The translations under genes were made by a program, and so were the position numbers. A model generated the notes under the pieces. That model saw only the letters and a program-made list of their open reading frames with translations. It did not search any database and was not told the origin of the DNA. A stretch of DNA of 36,104 nucleotides from assembly GCA_002816875.1 (NCBI GenBank), contig MUCP01000047.1:1-36104 (forward strand), read 5' to 3'. Origin of the DNA: SAR202 cluster bacterium Io17-Chloro-G2 (GTDB lineage Bacteria > Chloroflexota > Dehalococcoidia > Lucifugimonadales > UBA3495). Position 1 is the stretch's first letter; every line of letters begins with the position of its first letter. Positions 26,649 to 34,501 of this stretch are shown here, piece after piece.

Positions 26649-26668
26649 GGTGAACTCCTCACACGATT

Positions 26669-27952
26669 CTAAACACCGGCGGCAATCACTTCCGGCTGGC
26701 CCGTCCGCCGGGCCGGCGGACGGGCCATCACCGCCGTCAGGCTCCCCAAGGCAAATACGGCGACGAAGGCTGAAAACGCCATTGTATAGTCTCCTCGAAA
26801 GTCGAACAGCAGCCCGGCCATCACCGGCCCGATGGACCCGGAAACAAACCTGATGGGGAACAGTGCCCCTCTAATCGCGCCTTGGGCGTCTCTGCCAAAA
26901 TAGTCGGACCAGGCCAGGCTGCTGACGAAGGACTGGGCGCCTCTGGTCAAACCATACACCGTGGCGAAAGCGAGAAAGCCCGGCAGGGTGGACGCGCCCA
27001 TCAGGATCACGATCCCCAGCGCTCCGCCGGCATAACAGGCCGCCAAACAGTAACGCACGTGCAGCCGCTCGCCTATGAACCCCCAAAGGGGTTTGGCCGC
27101 CGTTTGCAAAAAATAAAGGTAGGTTATTGTGCCCGCCGCCACCGCCACGGAAACGCCCTGATCGGTGATATAGGAAAACATGTGGAGGTTGATGCCAAAG
27201 ATAGCGATGGCCGCCAGATTGGTGCTGGCCGCCAAAAGCCAGAAGGCCGGGGTGCGGATTGCTTCCTTGGCAGTGAGCGAGACCTCGCCGGTGGCCGCAT
27301 CGCCAGGGGAAACATCGCCGGGCGCCGTGTCCGCCTGAGACGGCTCGCCATCGGGGACCATGCCGTGGTCTTCAGGCCTCCGGCGCATGACGGGCGCAAC
27401 CAGAAACGCCAGCATCAATATGGCAACCGCCAACACCCCCCAGGTTGCTCTCCACCCCATGTGTGAGATAAGGAATGCCAACGTAATGGGCAGGGCGATC
27501 CCCGCCGATGACATGCCCATGGTGGAAAAAGCCAACGCCCGGCCTCGGCGGCGGACGAACCATTTGGAAACGGTGGAATCGGCGGTCAGGTCGCTCAAAG
27601 CTACCGCGCCTACCGATAAAAACAGGCCATATCCCACGAACAGTTGCCAAGGACTGTGCACCAAGGCAAGTATCGCCGCTCCGGCGGCCATGGAGATCCC
27701 GCCTAAAAATATGAAAGGCCTGGGACCGTGGCGGTCCACCCGATGACCCAGCAACGGCCCGGCCACGGCCGCCGCGCCCCGGGCCAAGATCGTGGCGCTG
27801 GCCAGCAGGCCACGGCTCCAGGAGAGAGACTCGGCCATGAATGGAAAGAAGATCCCAAAGGCGACCACTAGGGTCCCGTAGCCCAGGAAATGGGAAACAA
27901 AGGCGCCTCCCACCACCGCCCATCCATAAAACCATTTGCGAGTGCTCAACAA
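26669..27952 (-). CDS. MFS transporter, MCT-like
   Basis: A 12-TM major facilitator carrier of 427 residues. The start WFYGWAVVGGAFVSHFLGYG and the segment GPLLGHRVDRHGPRPFIFLG (the TM2-3 loop signature with D-R-x-G) fit the monocarboxylate-type group, which moves organic anions. A Pro/Asp/Gly-rich central loop (about 205-230) divides the two halves. The frame begins with TTG codons at 27952 and lacks a good ribosome binding site, so the exact start is uncertain. It precedes the LLM oxidoreductase by 20 bp and is divergent from another MFS gene. Confidence 0.9.
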   Translation of the reverse strand: MLSTRKWFYGWAVVGGAFVSHFLGYGTLVVAFGIFFPFMAESLSWSRGLLASATILARGAAAVAGPLLGHRVDRHGPRPFIFLGGISMAAGAAILALVHSPWQLFVGYGLFLSVGAVALSDLTADSTVSKWFVRRRGRALAFSTMGMSSAGIALPITLAFLISHMGWRATWGVLAVAILMLAFLVAPVMRRRPEDHGMVPDGEPSQADTAPGDVSPGDAATGEVSLTAKEAIRTPAFWLLAASTNLAAIAIFGINLHMFSYITDQGVSVAVAAGTITYLYFLQTAAKPLWGFIGERLHVRYCLAACYAGGALGIVILMGASTLPGFLAFATVYGLTRGAQSFVSSLAWSDYFGRDAQGAIRGALFPIRFVSGSIGPVMAGLLFDFRGDYTMAFSAFVAVFALGSLTAVMARPPARRTGQPEVIAAGV

Positions 27953-28308
27953 CGTTGTTCTGCATCCTCAAAAACGGCGGGTTGTACACGGCCCCGGCCG
28001 GTCACTAGAGGCCCGGCAAAGGGAATTAGAGAACGTCGTTGGATGCAACAAAGGCAAGGTCTTTTCATCGTCTATATCGTGCCGCGAACTCCCGTTCGTG
28101 GTGAGCTTGTCGAACCATTTGGCCACCCTTCGACAAGCTCAGGGCGAACGGAGGGCAGATTGGCCGTCGCGAAAAATCACTGAGCATCAGGGTCAATGCC
28201 CTTCCGCACCGGCTCTCGGCGATTTAGATGCCGATAAGTGTTGACACCATAGCACCACAAGTCCAGAATTAGCCACCGTGGAACCGTTTATTATCCTATG
28301 TTGATCCG
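27953..28308. other. Intergenic region between divergent MFS genes
   Basis: About 355 bp with no gene. It contains an inverted pair of the GAGCTTGTCGA-type repeat (28093-28150) and must contain promoters for both MFS genes, but none is clear. Confidence 0.5.
28093..28150. repeat. Inverted pair of the GAGCTTGTCGA interspersed repeat
   Basis: Two 21-bp arms (28093-28113 and 28130-28150) match in inverted orientation at 18 of 21 positions around a 16-nt spacer. The shared core is TGAGCTTGTCGA. A transcript could form a long stem. A lone copy is at 16461-16486. Confidence 0.88.
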
Positions 28309-29661
28309 TTGTTAAACCGTCAGGGCATCCGCTTCCCCAGGCTATTTCCGGGAAAATCACCCGGCATCCACTACGCCTGGATAATCATCGCCATCGCGGG
28401 ATTCATGCACATGGCCGGCGGGTCGGTGCGCCAAGCTTTCGGCGTGCTGGTTGTCCCGCTTCAGCAGGACATGGGATGGAGCCCCGCGTCAATCACCCTT
28501 GGCTACGCCCTGGGAAGTATCATCGGCGCTGCAATGGCCCCCCTCAGCGGGATCGCCACCGACCAGTTCGGGGCCCGCAAGGTCATATTAGCCGGGATCT
28601 TGTTCTTTTTCCTGGGCGCCATGATCACCGGCGCGGCCAACCAGGTCTGGCACCTTTGGATTTCCTACGGGATTTTCCTAGGCGTAGCCCAAGCCTGTTT
28701 CAGCGTTCCGATCCTAACCACGGCGACCGCCTGGTTCCGCACCCGGCTGGGCGTGGGCATCGGATTGTTGCAAGCGGCCCACGGCCTGGGCCCGGCGGTG
28801 ATGGCGGTGTTCCTCAGCGCCTTGATCTCGGCCTTGACTTGGAAGACGGCATTCTGGCTTATCGGTTTGTCCTCCAGCGCCGTAATGCTCGGCCTTATGC
28901 TCCTATTCCGCAATGAGCCGTCCCATTTGGGCCTCAGGCCATACGGCGCTCCGCCCACCGAACGCTCACAAGAAAAGGCTGACCCCGCTTTGGAAAAGCA
29001 ACGGGCCAAGGCGTTCTTGGTGAGCATGCAGGGTACCAATGCCTTTCGGCAGTTGGTGGCGGTCCACTTCCTGGGATGCGTGGGCCACGCCATCGTCATC
29101 ATCTACATAATCCCCATTGCCGTGGTGGTGGGCGTCGACGTGGTATCTGCCTCCGGGATCTTAAGCACTCTGATGGCCGTCAGCGTATTGACCCGCTTTG
29201 TTACCCCGGTGGTGGCAGATTATCTGGGCGCAAAACGGGCCATGGCCACCATGTTCGCCCTCCAGGGTCTGCCGGTGTTGATGCTGTTTTGGACCCAGGA
29301 GCTGTGGCAGTTCTATATGTTCGCGGTGATCTTCGGCATCGGCTACGGAGGCGAAGGGTCGGCGTTCCCCATCATCAACCGGCAATACTTTGGCCGGGGG
29401 CCCATGGGCCGTTCCTTCGGGTGGCAACAGGCGGGAGCGGGGACCGGAATGGCGGTGGGCGGCTGGATCGGCGGGATCCTCTACGCCATTTTCGGGTCTT
29501 ACGACATCACCGTGATATTATCGTTGCTGGCCAGCGTGGGAGGGGCTGCCTTGATCCTGTCCATGCCATCCACGGCCAGGTTGTTGATTCCCCCTTGGGA
29601 AGAAGGCCTCACTTCTAGTGCGCCGCCGGAAAGATCAAGGCCCGTTCCAGCCGGCGACTAG
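28309..29661 (+). CDS. MFS transporter, MCT/OFA-like
   Basis: A 12-TM major facilitator carrier of up to 450 residues, probably for organic acids. The first helix begins at HYAWIIIAIAGFMHMAGG, with VRQAFGVLVVPLQQDMGWS after it, a typical oxalate/formate- and monocarboxylate-type opening. GIATDQFGARKVILAG is the TM2-3 loop motif. The second half has GRSFGWQQAGAGTGMAVGGW. The frame starts at TTG 28309, but no ribosome binding site is seen, so the true start may differ by some residues before HYAW. The C-terminal tail (about 430-450) is hydrophilic. It is divergent from the other MFS gene and only distantly similar to it. Confidence 0.9.
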   Translation: MLNRQGIRFPRLFPGKSPGIHYAWIIIAIAGFMHMAGGSVRQAFGVLVVPLQQDMGWSPASITLGYALGSIIGAAMAPLSGIATDQFGARKVILAGILFFFLGAMITGAANQVWHLWISYGIFLGVAQACFSVPILTTATAWFRTRLGVGIGLLQAAHGLGPAVMAVFLSALISALTWKTAFWLIGLSSSAVMLGLMLLFRNEPSHLGLRPYGAPPTERSQEKADPALEKQRAKAFLVSMQGTNAFRQLVAVHFLGCVGHAIVIIYIIPIAVVVGVDVVSASGILSTLMAVSVLTRFVTPVVADYLGAKRAMATMFALQGLPVLMLFWTQELWQFYMFAVIFGIGYGGEGSAFPIINRQYFGRGPMGRSFGWQQAGAGTGMAVGGWIGGILYAIFGSYDITVILSLLASVGGAALILSMPSTARLLIPPWEEGLTSSAPPERSRPVPAGD

Positions 29662-29733
29662 CGGAATCCAACCCATGGCATCGTCTCTGGTTAGCCTAGC
29701 CGGGATTTCCCAGAAGACCGCCCATCCAAAAAA

Positions 29734-30213
29734 ATGGGGACCAACGAACCACATCAGTCAGACTCAATGAAAGGTGTGAGGTCCCGCAGGCTCCTGGTTT
29801 GGGCGATGTCCCGGGTCCACCGGGCGCTTTACCGGATGTCCCGGGGCCGCGCCGGCAGCCGGATGCAGGGACCGGTCCTTTTATTAACTGCCGTCGGAAG
29901 AAAGACCGGCCGGCCCCGAACCACGCCCCTCTTATACATGTACCAAGGCCTCAATAACGGTGATGGATGGGCAGTCATCGGCTCATACGGCGGCGACCCC
30001 CGCCACCCCCAATGGTGGCTTAACCTCAAGGCAGACCCCAACGCCTCGGTGCAGATTAGGTCCCACAAGGTCACGGTCCGGGCCAGGGAAGCAACCGGTG
30101 AGGAACGGGACCGGCTGTGGCTGGGGTTTGTGGACATGTTTCCCGGCTACCTGCAATACGAACGGCGGACCAGCCGCCGTTTTCCCATAGCCGTGTTGGA
30201 GCCAAAAGAATGA
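29734..30213 (+). CDS. DDN-family deazaflavin (F420)-dependent nitroreductase-like protein
   Basis: A small split-barrel protein of the DDN/F420-dependent reductase family, known from actinobacteria and Chloroflexota, which uses reduced F420 to reduce quinones or activated alkenes. The signature is visible: GPVLLLTAVGRKTGRPRTTP, then LLYMYQ, WAVIGSYGGDPRHPQWWLNL and ADPNASVQIRSHKVTVRARE. The C-terminal FPGYLQYERRTSRRFPIAVL also matches. From the ATG at 29734 it has 159 residues; an ATG at 29767 is possible, and neither has a clear ribosome binding site. Together with the LLM gene it suggests F420 use. Confidence 0.92.
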   Translation: MGTNEPHQSDSMKGVRSRRLLVWAMSRVHRALYRMSRGRAGSRMQGPVLLLTAVGRKTGRPRTTPLLYMYQGLNNGDGWAVIGSYGGDPRHPQWWLNLKADPNASVQIRSHKVTVRAREATGEERDRLWLGFVDMFPGYLQYERRTSRRFPIAVLEPKE

Positions 30214-30245
30214 CTGGGACGGCCTGCGGCATCCCAGTCATTCTT
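30206..30245. terminator. Bidirectional terminator between DDN-family and crotonase genes
   Basis: A perfect 14-bp stem AAGAATGACTGGGA (30206-30219) with TCCCAGTCATTCTT (30232-30245) and a 12-nt loop. It overlaps the stop codon of the DDN gene and lies before the end of the convergent crotonase gene, so it can serve both. The T-run is short. Confidence 0.75.
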
Positions 30246-30264
30246 ATCAACGGCAAGCGCCTGG

Positions 30265-31113
30265 CTAACGGCCCTTGAACACCGGCGCCCGCTTTTCCAG
30301 GAACGCCCGGCGGGCCTCGTCGGCGTCATCCGAACCGTTGAGGATGCCCCCGGCATTGGAGGTCAGGACCATGGTGTTTTCCAAACTGCTGTCCAGGGAA
30401 GCGCGCATGATGCGCTTGCTTACCCACTGGACCATCGGCGGGGTGCGCATGATCCGGCCGCACAGTTCCCTGGTTGTCTCCTCCAGCTTGTCCGATTCCA
30501 CCAGGTAGTTCAGCAATCCCCAATCGTAGGCCCTCTGGGCGTCCAGATGTCCAGTGTAGGCGAACTCCAAGGCGCGGCCCAGACCCGCCATCTTGGGCAG
30601 GTAGTAGCTGCCGCCGTTCTCAACTATCTGCCCCAACTGCTGATACCCGATGAACCGGGTGTTTTCACATCCCAACCGGATGTCGCAGTGCAGGGCCATA
30701 TCCATACCCGAACCCACCGCCGGGCCATTGATCATGGCTATGGTGGGCTTTCTCACCTGGGATATATCCCGGTGCAGTTTGGTGAACCCGTGGAAGAAGT
30801 GCTCCCGGCTGGAGTCGGGCCCCTCCCTGTCGCTGCGGTTGCCAATGAAATTCTCGCCCTTTAGGTCGTCGGGGGTGTCCCGCCGCATATCGGCGCCAGA
30901 GCAAAATCCCCGGCCCACGCCGGTGAGCACGATCACCCGGATATTGGGATCATCGTCCCCAGCCCGCATATACTCTCCCACCTTGGCAACCGTGCCGTTC
31001 TCTTCGGAAGAGCCGATAAGGGCGTTCATGCGCTCGGGGCGGTTGAACTTTATCCACAGTATCCCCGAATCCTCGGGCTCGTACAAAAGATGGTCTATCA
31101 GATTTGGTCCCAT
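30265..31113 (-). CDS. Enoyl-CoA hydratase/isomerase (crotonase) family protein
   Basis: A crotonase-fold enzyme acting on acyl-CoA thioesters, 282 residues. The oxyanion-hole motifs are VIVLTGVGRGFCSGADMRRD and PTIAMINGPAVGSGMDMALH. The region FIGYQQLGQIVENGGSYYLP aligns by eye with the active-site loop of enoyl-CoA hydratases, where the first catalytic Glu appears replaced by Gln. The Glu in RALEFAYTGH would be the second. This suggests chemistry other than simple hydration, such as isomerisation or hydrolysis. The ATG at 31113 has GGGAGGA six bases upstream. The CaiB CoA-transferase lies about 95 bp upstream on the same strand and could supply the CoA ester. Confidence 0.92.
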   Translation of the reverse strand: MGPNLIDHLLYEPEDSGILWIKFNRPERMNALIGSSEENGTVAKVGEYMRAGDDDPNIRVIVLTGVGRGFCSGADMRRDTPDDLKGENFIGNRSDREGPDSSREHFFHGFTKLHRDISQVRKPTIAMINGPAVGSGMDMALHCDIRLGCENTRFIGYQQLGQIVENGGSYYLPKMAGLGRALEFAYTGHLDAQRAYDWGLLNYLVESDKLEETTRELCGRIMRTPPMVQWVSKRIMRASLDSSLENTMVLTSNAGGILNGSDDADEARRAFLEKRAPVFKGR

Positions 31114-31209
31114 GAGAAATCCTCCCTTGTTGTCTGGTATCTTCAGGCGTGTACTCAGGTAGATAGCGTTTCGGACTGGCCCGCGCCCGCGATATCTCTG
31201 GAAGTAGCG

Positions 31210-32523
31210 TCAATCTGCCCCAAGGGGCCGGGCCCCGATGATTCCCCCTTCCGCCAATCGTTCTATGTCCACGGCAGCCAGCCCCAACAGATCACCAAGC
31301 ACGTACTCGTTGTGTTCTCCAAGATCGGGCGCCGGAGTGGCTTCTTTTCGCGGGTTTGCCGAGAGTTTCCACGGAGTCGAAACCTGTTTGTACTGCCCCA
31401 CATCCGGATGGTCAACCAAGTCCCAGAAACCTCTGGCATCCAGGTGCGGGTCAGCAATGGTCTCGCTGCCTTTTAAAACGGCGCCGGCGGCAACGCCGTG
31501 GGCTTGCAGCAGGTGCATGACTTGGTAGTGGTCGCGCTGGCCGGTCCACTGGGAGATGATTCCGTCAAGCTTTTTCTGGTTTTGACGGCGTTCCATCACG
31601 GTTTGGAACCCGGGCTCGACAGCCAATGCTGGACGGCCCAAGGCCCGGCACAACCCCAGCCACTCCTCGTGGGAGCCCACGGAAATGGCCACCCACATAT
31701 CGTCACCCAAACAGGAATAGACTCCCTGGGGCGCCATGTCTGGATGGGTGTTTCCCGCAGGCCCGGCCACCCGCCCGGTGACGGAATAGTCCAACTGGGC
31801 CTCACCCAATACTCCCACCGTGGCCTCCCGCTGGGAGAGGTCGATAAAGCCGCCGATTCCCGTCTTACTACGGCGGCGCAACCCTGCCATCACCGCCCCC
31901 ACCGCCAGAATACCCACCAAAGGATCTGGGAATGTTTCATTGGTCATCATCGGAGCGCCGTCTTCATAACCCGTCACCGATGCGATCCCGGCGGTCTGCT
32001 CCAACGTGGAACCCAGAGAACCGTAGTCCCTCTCCGGACCGGTGGCGCCCTGGCTGCTGATCTTCAAATAGATCAGCTGGGGGTTGGCCTTGGAGATTTC
32101 GCCGTATCCCAGACCCAAGCGATCCATCACCGGCGCCCGGTAATTCTCCATCAGAACGTCGCAGACCTTGGCCAATTCAAGGAAGACCGCCTTGCCGCCG
32201 TCTTTGCTCAGGTCCAGGGTGACGCTGAGTTTGTTGACGTTGCGGTGAACATGGTGGGCGGAACGGTTCCAGGGGCGTTCCCCGGGCTCCCCGCCAGGAT
32301 AGTTGCGGTATTCCCCCGGCGTGGGTTTGGCCCTGCCCCGGCTGATGTCCATCCTAGAGCATGACTCGACCTTGATGACCTGAGCTCCCATGAAACCCAA
32401 CAGGAAGGTGGCATACGGACCCGCTGCAACCTGGGTCAGGTCCAAGATCCTCAATTCATCTAAAGGAGGATGTGCTAAATCTGGACGGGACAATGGATCC
32501 TCCTGATATTCCGGCGTGACCAT
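31210..32523 (-). CDS. CaiB/BaiF family CoA-transferase
   Basis: A family III CoA-transferase that moves CoA between carboxylic acids. I chose the ATG at 32523 (437 residues), because the upstream in-frame extension to 32667 is Arg/His-rich, not family-like, and lies inside the PQQ gene. The opening LDELRILDLTQVAAGPYATF and LGFMGAQVIKVE are classic. CDVLMENYRAPVMDRLGLGY matches the central signature, and the Asp in TFPDPLVG fits the catalytic Asp that forms the acyl-anhydride intermediate. RRRSKTGIGGFIDLSQREA is the conserved distal segment. It starts 20 bp after the PQQ-propeller gene ends and is followed by crotonase, so the three may be one transcript. The acid is unknown. Confidence 0.94.
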   Translation of the reverse strand: MVTPEYQEDPLSRPDLAHPPLDELRILDLTQVAAGPYATFLLGFMGAQVIKVESCSRMDISRGRAKPTPGEYRNYPGGEPGERPWNRSAHHVHRNVNKLSVTLDLSKDGGKAVFLELAKVCDVLMENYRAPVMDRLGLGYGEISKANPQLIYLKISSQGATGPERDYGSLGSTLEQTAGIASVTGYEDGAPMMTNETFPDPLVGILAVGAVMAGLRRRSKTGIGGFIDLSQREATVGVLGEAQLDYSVTGRVAGPAGNTHPDMAPQGVYSCLGDDMWVAISVGSHEEWLGLCRALGRPALAVEPGFQTVMERRQNQKKLDGIISQWTGQRDHYQVMHLLQAHGVAAGAVLKGSETIADPHLDARGFWDLVDHPDVGQYKQVSTPWKLSANPRKEATPAPDLGEHNEYVLGDLLGLAAVDIERLAEGGIIGARPLGAD

Positions 32524-32543
32524 GGCCTGACCAGACCGTCCCG

Positions 32544-34001
32544 TTAGCTTGGCCCGCCTGGGGCGGCGGTGACGGCGTACAGCTTGCCGTCGTGGGAGCT
32601 CACGTACATGGCGCCTCCGGCGACGATGGGACTTCCCGTGATCATGCCGCCGGTTTGAAATTGCCACAGCTCCTGCCCGGTAACGGCGTCGAAACCATGG
32701 ACCGTCCCTGCCCGGGTCCCCACCAACACGGTATCCCCGGCCACGGTAAGGGGGGCGGTGATATCAGAATCCAACTCGGCGATCCAGAGTTCGCCTCCGT
32801 CCGATGCGTTCAGGGCAATCACCTTCCCGGTCCGGTCGGCGAAATAGGCCACGCCTCTCGCAATCGCCGGAGTTAACGTCAAGTCGTTGCCCACGGTCTT
32901 AGACCAAACACTGCCCTTTTGGACCGGCGGCCTGGAGGCGAAACCCCACAAGAAAAAATTGGTCCGCCAGTACAAGATCCCCCTTTCAAACACCTTGGTC
33001 TTGCCCAGGCGGTTTATGCCCCAGGCCTTGCCGTCCTGGGACCCAAAGAATGCCATGTCCCCGTAGATTGCCGGCCCGCCCCGGCTGATCCGCCTGCTGC
33101 GCCCGGTATCGTAAACCAGCCTCCGCCGTCCTGTGTTGGTGTCCACCACATGAACGAACTGGTCTTTTGAGGTCAAAACGATAGACTCGCCGTCATGGGC
33201 CACGGTGGAGATGATCCAATCATTGCTGGCGAACTCCCATCTCTGGCGTCCCGTGACCACGTCCACCGCGTGGAGTTTGTTATCGGCCGCCCCAATGAAT
33301 ATGGTCCCATCCACGACGATAGGCGAGGCCAGGATGGCGTTTTCAAAGTCTAGCTCCCATTCCAACTCGCCGTTGTGCCGGTTAAGGGCTATCAACGGAC
33401 CCGGCCGCAAACCGAACACCACCAGGTCTCCCGCCACCGCCGGCGTGGAGCTTGAAGGAAACCCGCTGCGAAATTCCCAGATCAGATCGCCCGATTCCCG
33501 GTCCAGCGCCAGTGTGCGGCCGTCTTCGGTGGTGAGGTAAACCGTATCTTCAAAAACCGACGGCGATGTCACCAGTTCGCGGGTGGTGGCTACAGTCCAT
33601 TTGATTGATTCGGGGAGTGGGGCTTGGTCCGGAGTGAAACCGGCGCTGTCCGGGGTCCGCCGGACCTGGGACCAGGAGTCGGCGCCGGTGTAGGCCGCAA
33701 CCGTAGTGGTGGACCCCGAGGGCCGCACGATCAAAGGACCAAGGTCGAACATGGAATAAATTGTCCACCCCGCCAAAGCCAAGGCAAGCAAAAAAGTCCA
33801 GCGGTTGTTCAGAAAAAAGCGAAGCCTGCGCCGTATGCGGCGCCTGCGGTCAAGGCGTTCACCCTGGGTCTCTGAAATCGCGTCGAATGCCGCCGGCGCC
33901 CAACAATTACTGCATCTGGGCGGTCCAACGGTTTGCCCGACAGATCCCGCCACCGGTTCATTGATATGGCCGCATACGCGGCACACAAGGACATCTTCCA
34001 C
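32544..34001 (-). CDS. Zinc-ribbon / single-TM / PQQ-type beta-propeller membrane protein, copy 2
   Basis: A 485-residue paralogue of 24125-25573 with the same three-part build. The zinc ribbon has C7, C10, C30 and C33 (VCRVCGHIN...RCSNCW). An Arg-rich stretch precedes one TM helix (about 68-88, WTFLLALALAGWTIYSMFDLG), and the propeller has repeats RTLALDRESGDLIWEF, ALNRHNGELEWEL, HAVDVVTGRQRWEF, HVVDTNTGRRRLVY, ALNASDGGELWIA and GFDAVTGQELWQF. Both copies share a W-x-QVRRTP segment at the start of the propeller. The start is a GTG at 34001 with GGGAGAG about ten bases upstream. It is divergent from the second binding-protein gene and precedes CaiB by 20 bp. Confidence 0.87.
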   Translation of the reverse strand: MEDVLVCRVCGHINEPVAGSVGQTVGPPRCSNCWAPAAFDAISETQGERLDRRRRIRRRLRFFLNNRWTFLLALALAGWTIYSMFDLGPLIVRPSGSTTTVAAYTGADSWSQVRRTPDSAGFTPDQAPLPESIKWTVATTRELVTSPSVFEDTVYLTTEDGRTLALDRESGDLIWEFRSGFPSSSTPAVAGDLVVFGLRPGPLIALNRHNGELEWELDFENAILASPIVVDGTIFIGAADNKLHAVDVVTGRQRWEFASNDWIISTVAHDGESIVLTSKDQFVHVVDTNTGRRRLVYDTGRSRRISRGGPAIYGDMAFFGSQDGKAWGINRLGKTKVFERGILYWRTNFFLWGFASRPPVQKGSVWSKTVGNDLTLTPAIARGVAYFADRTGKVIALNASDGGELWIAELDSDITAPLTVAGDTVLVGTRAGTVHGFDAVTGQELWQFQTGGMITGSPIVAGGAMYVSSHDGKLYAVTAAPGGPS

Positions 34002-34501
34002 AGGCGGTTATCTCTCCCAACCAGCGCCGGCCTTGGCCAGACCGAGTTTAGTGCGCCCCTTCTAGAGAGTCAATCCTAGATTTAGCCAGATTGAGTCCAG
34101 AGCGATACGTCCATGATATAGACCAAAGATCCGCCGTGTTGCGTTTTCCATCAATCATTCCCGAAATCATCCCTTGCCAATGATCCCGGGATATTAAGGA
34201 TACCGAACCGCAGGGCACCTCAGTCCGGTCATCACCTGCATCCAACATGCGATATAGATACGTATTGACAGTTAAACCTCGATACTATATATTACCGCAA
34301 ATCATTGGTAAGATGACCGCGAGTGCGGCTGTCTGCGATTGGTTTATACGTATCGGAATACGCCTTCGGATGGCGAAGACTATGCAACATCCGCCATAGT
34401 TTTCTGAAAAGCGTGAAATCTCCGCCGGCGAAGCAAATCGCCGGCCCCTGGCCCATAACCGGATGCCATCGGCATCGCGACGAATTCACGGAGGTTCAAG
34501 C
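34002..34501. other. Intergenic region and structured leader before the second binding protein
   Basis: About 500 bp with no gene. It holds a good promoter at 34265-34293. The leader that follows (about 200 nt) can form several stems: CGCC/GGCG (34361-34375), CTATG/CATAG (34380-34399) and an 8-bp stem GCCGGCGA/TCGCCGGC with loop AGCAAA (34424-34445), then the ribosome binding site. I do not recognise a known riboswitch class. Confidence 0.5.
34265..34293 (+). promoter_or_regulatory. Sigma-70-type promoter of the second binding-protein gene
   Basis: Perfect TTGACA (34265-34270), a 17-bp spacer and TATATT (34288-34293). The predicted start lies about 200 nt before the ATG at 34502, leaving a long leader. 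Confidence 0.72.

Noticed and set aside
32524..32667. N-terminal extension of the CaiB gene rich in Arg and His
   Set aside because: It overlaps the coding end of the PQQ-propeller gene in another frame and does not resemble the family.
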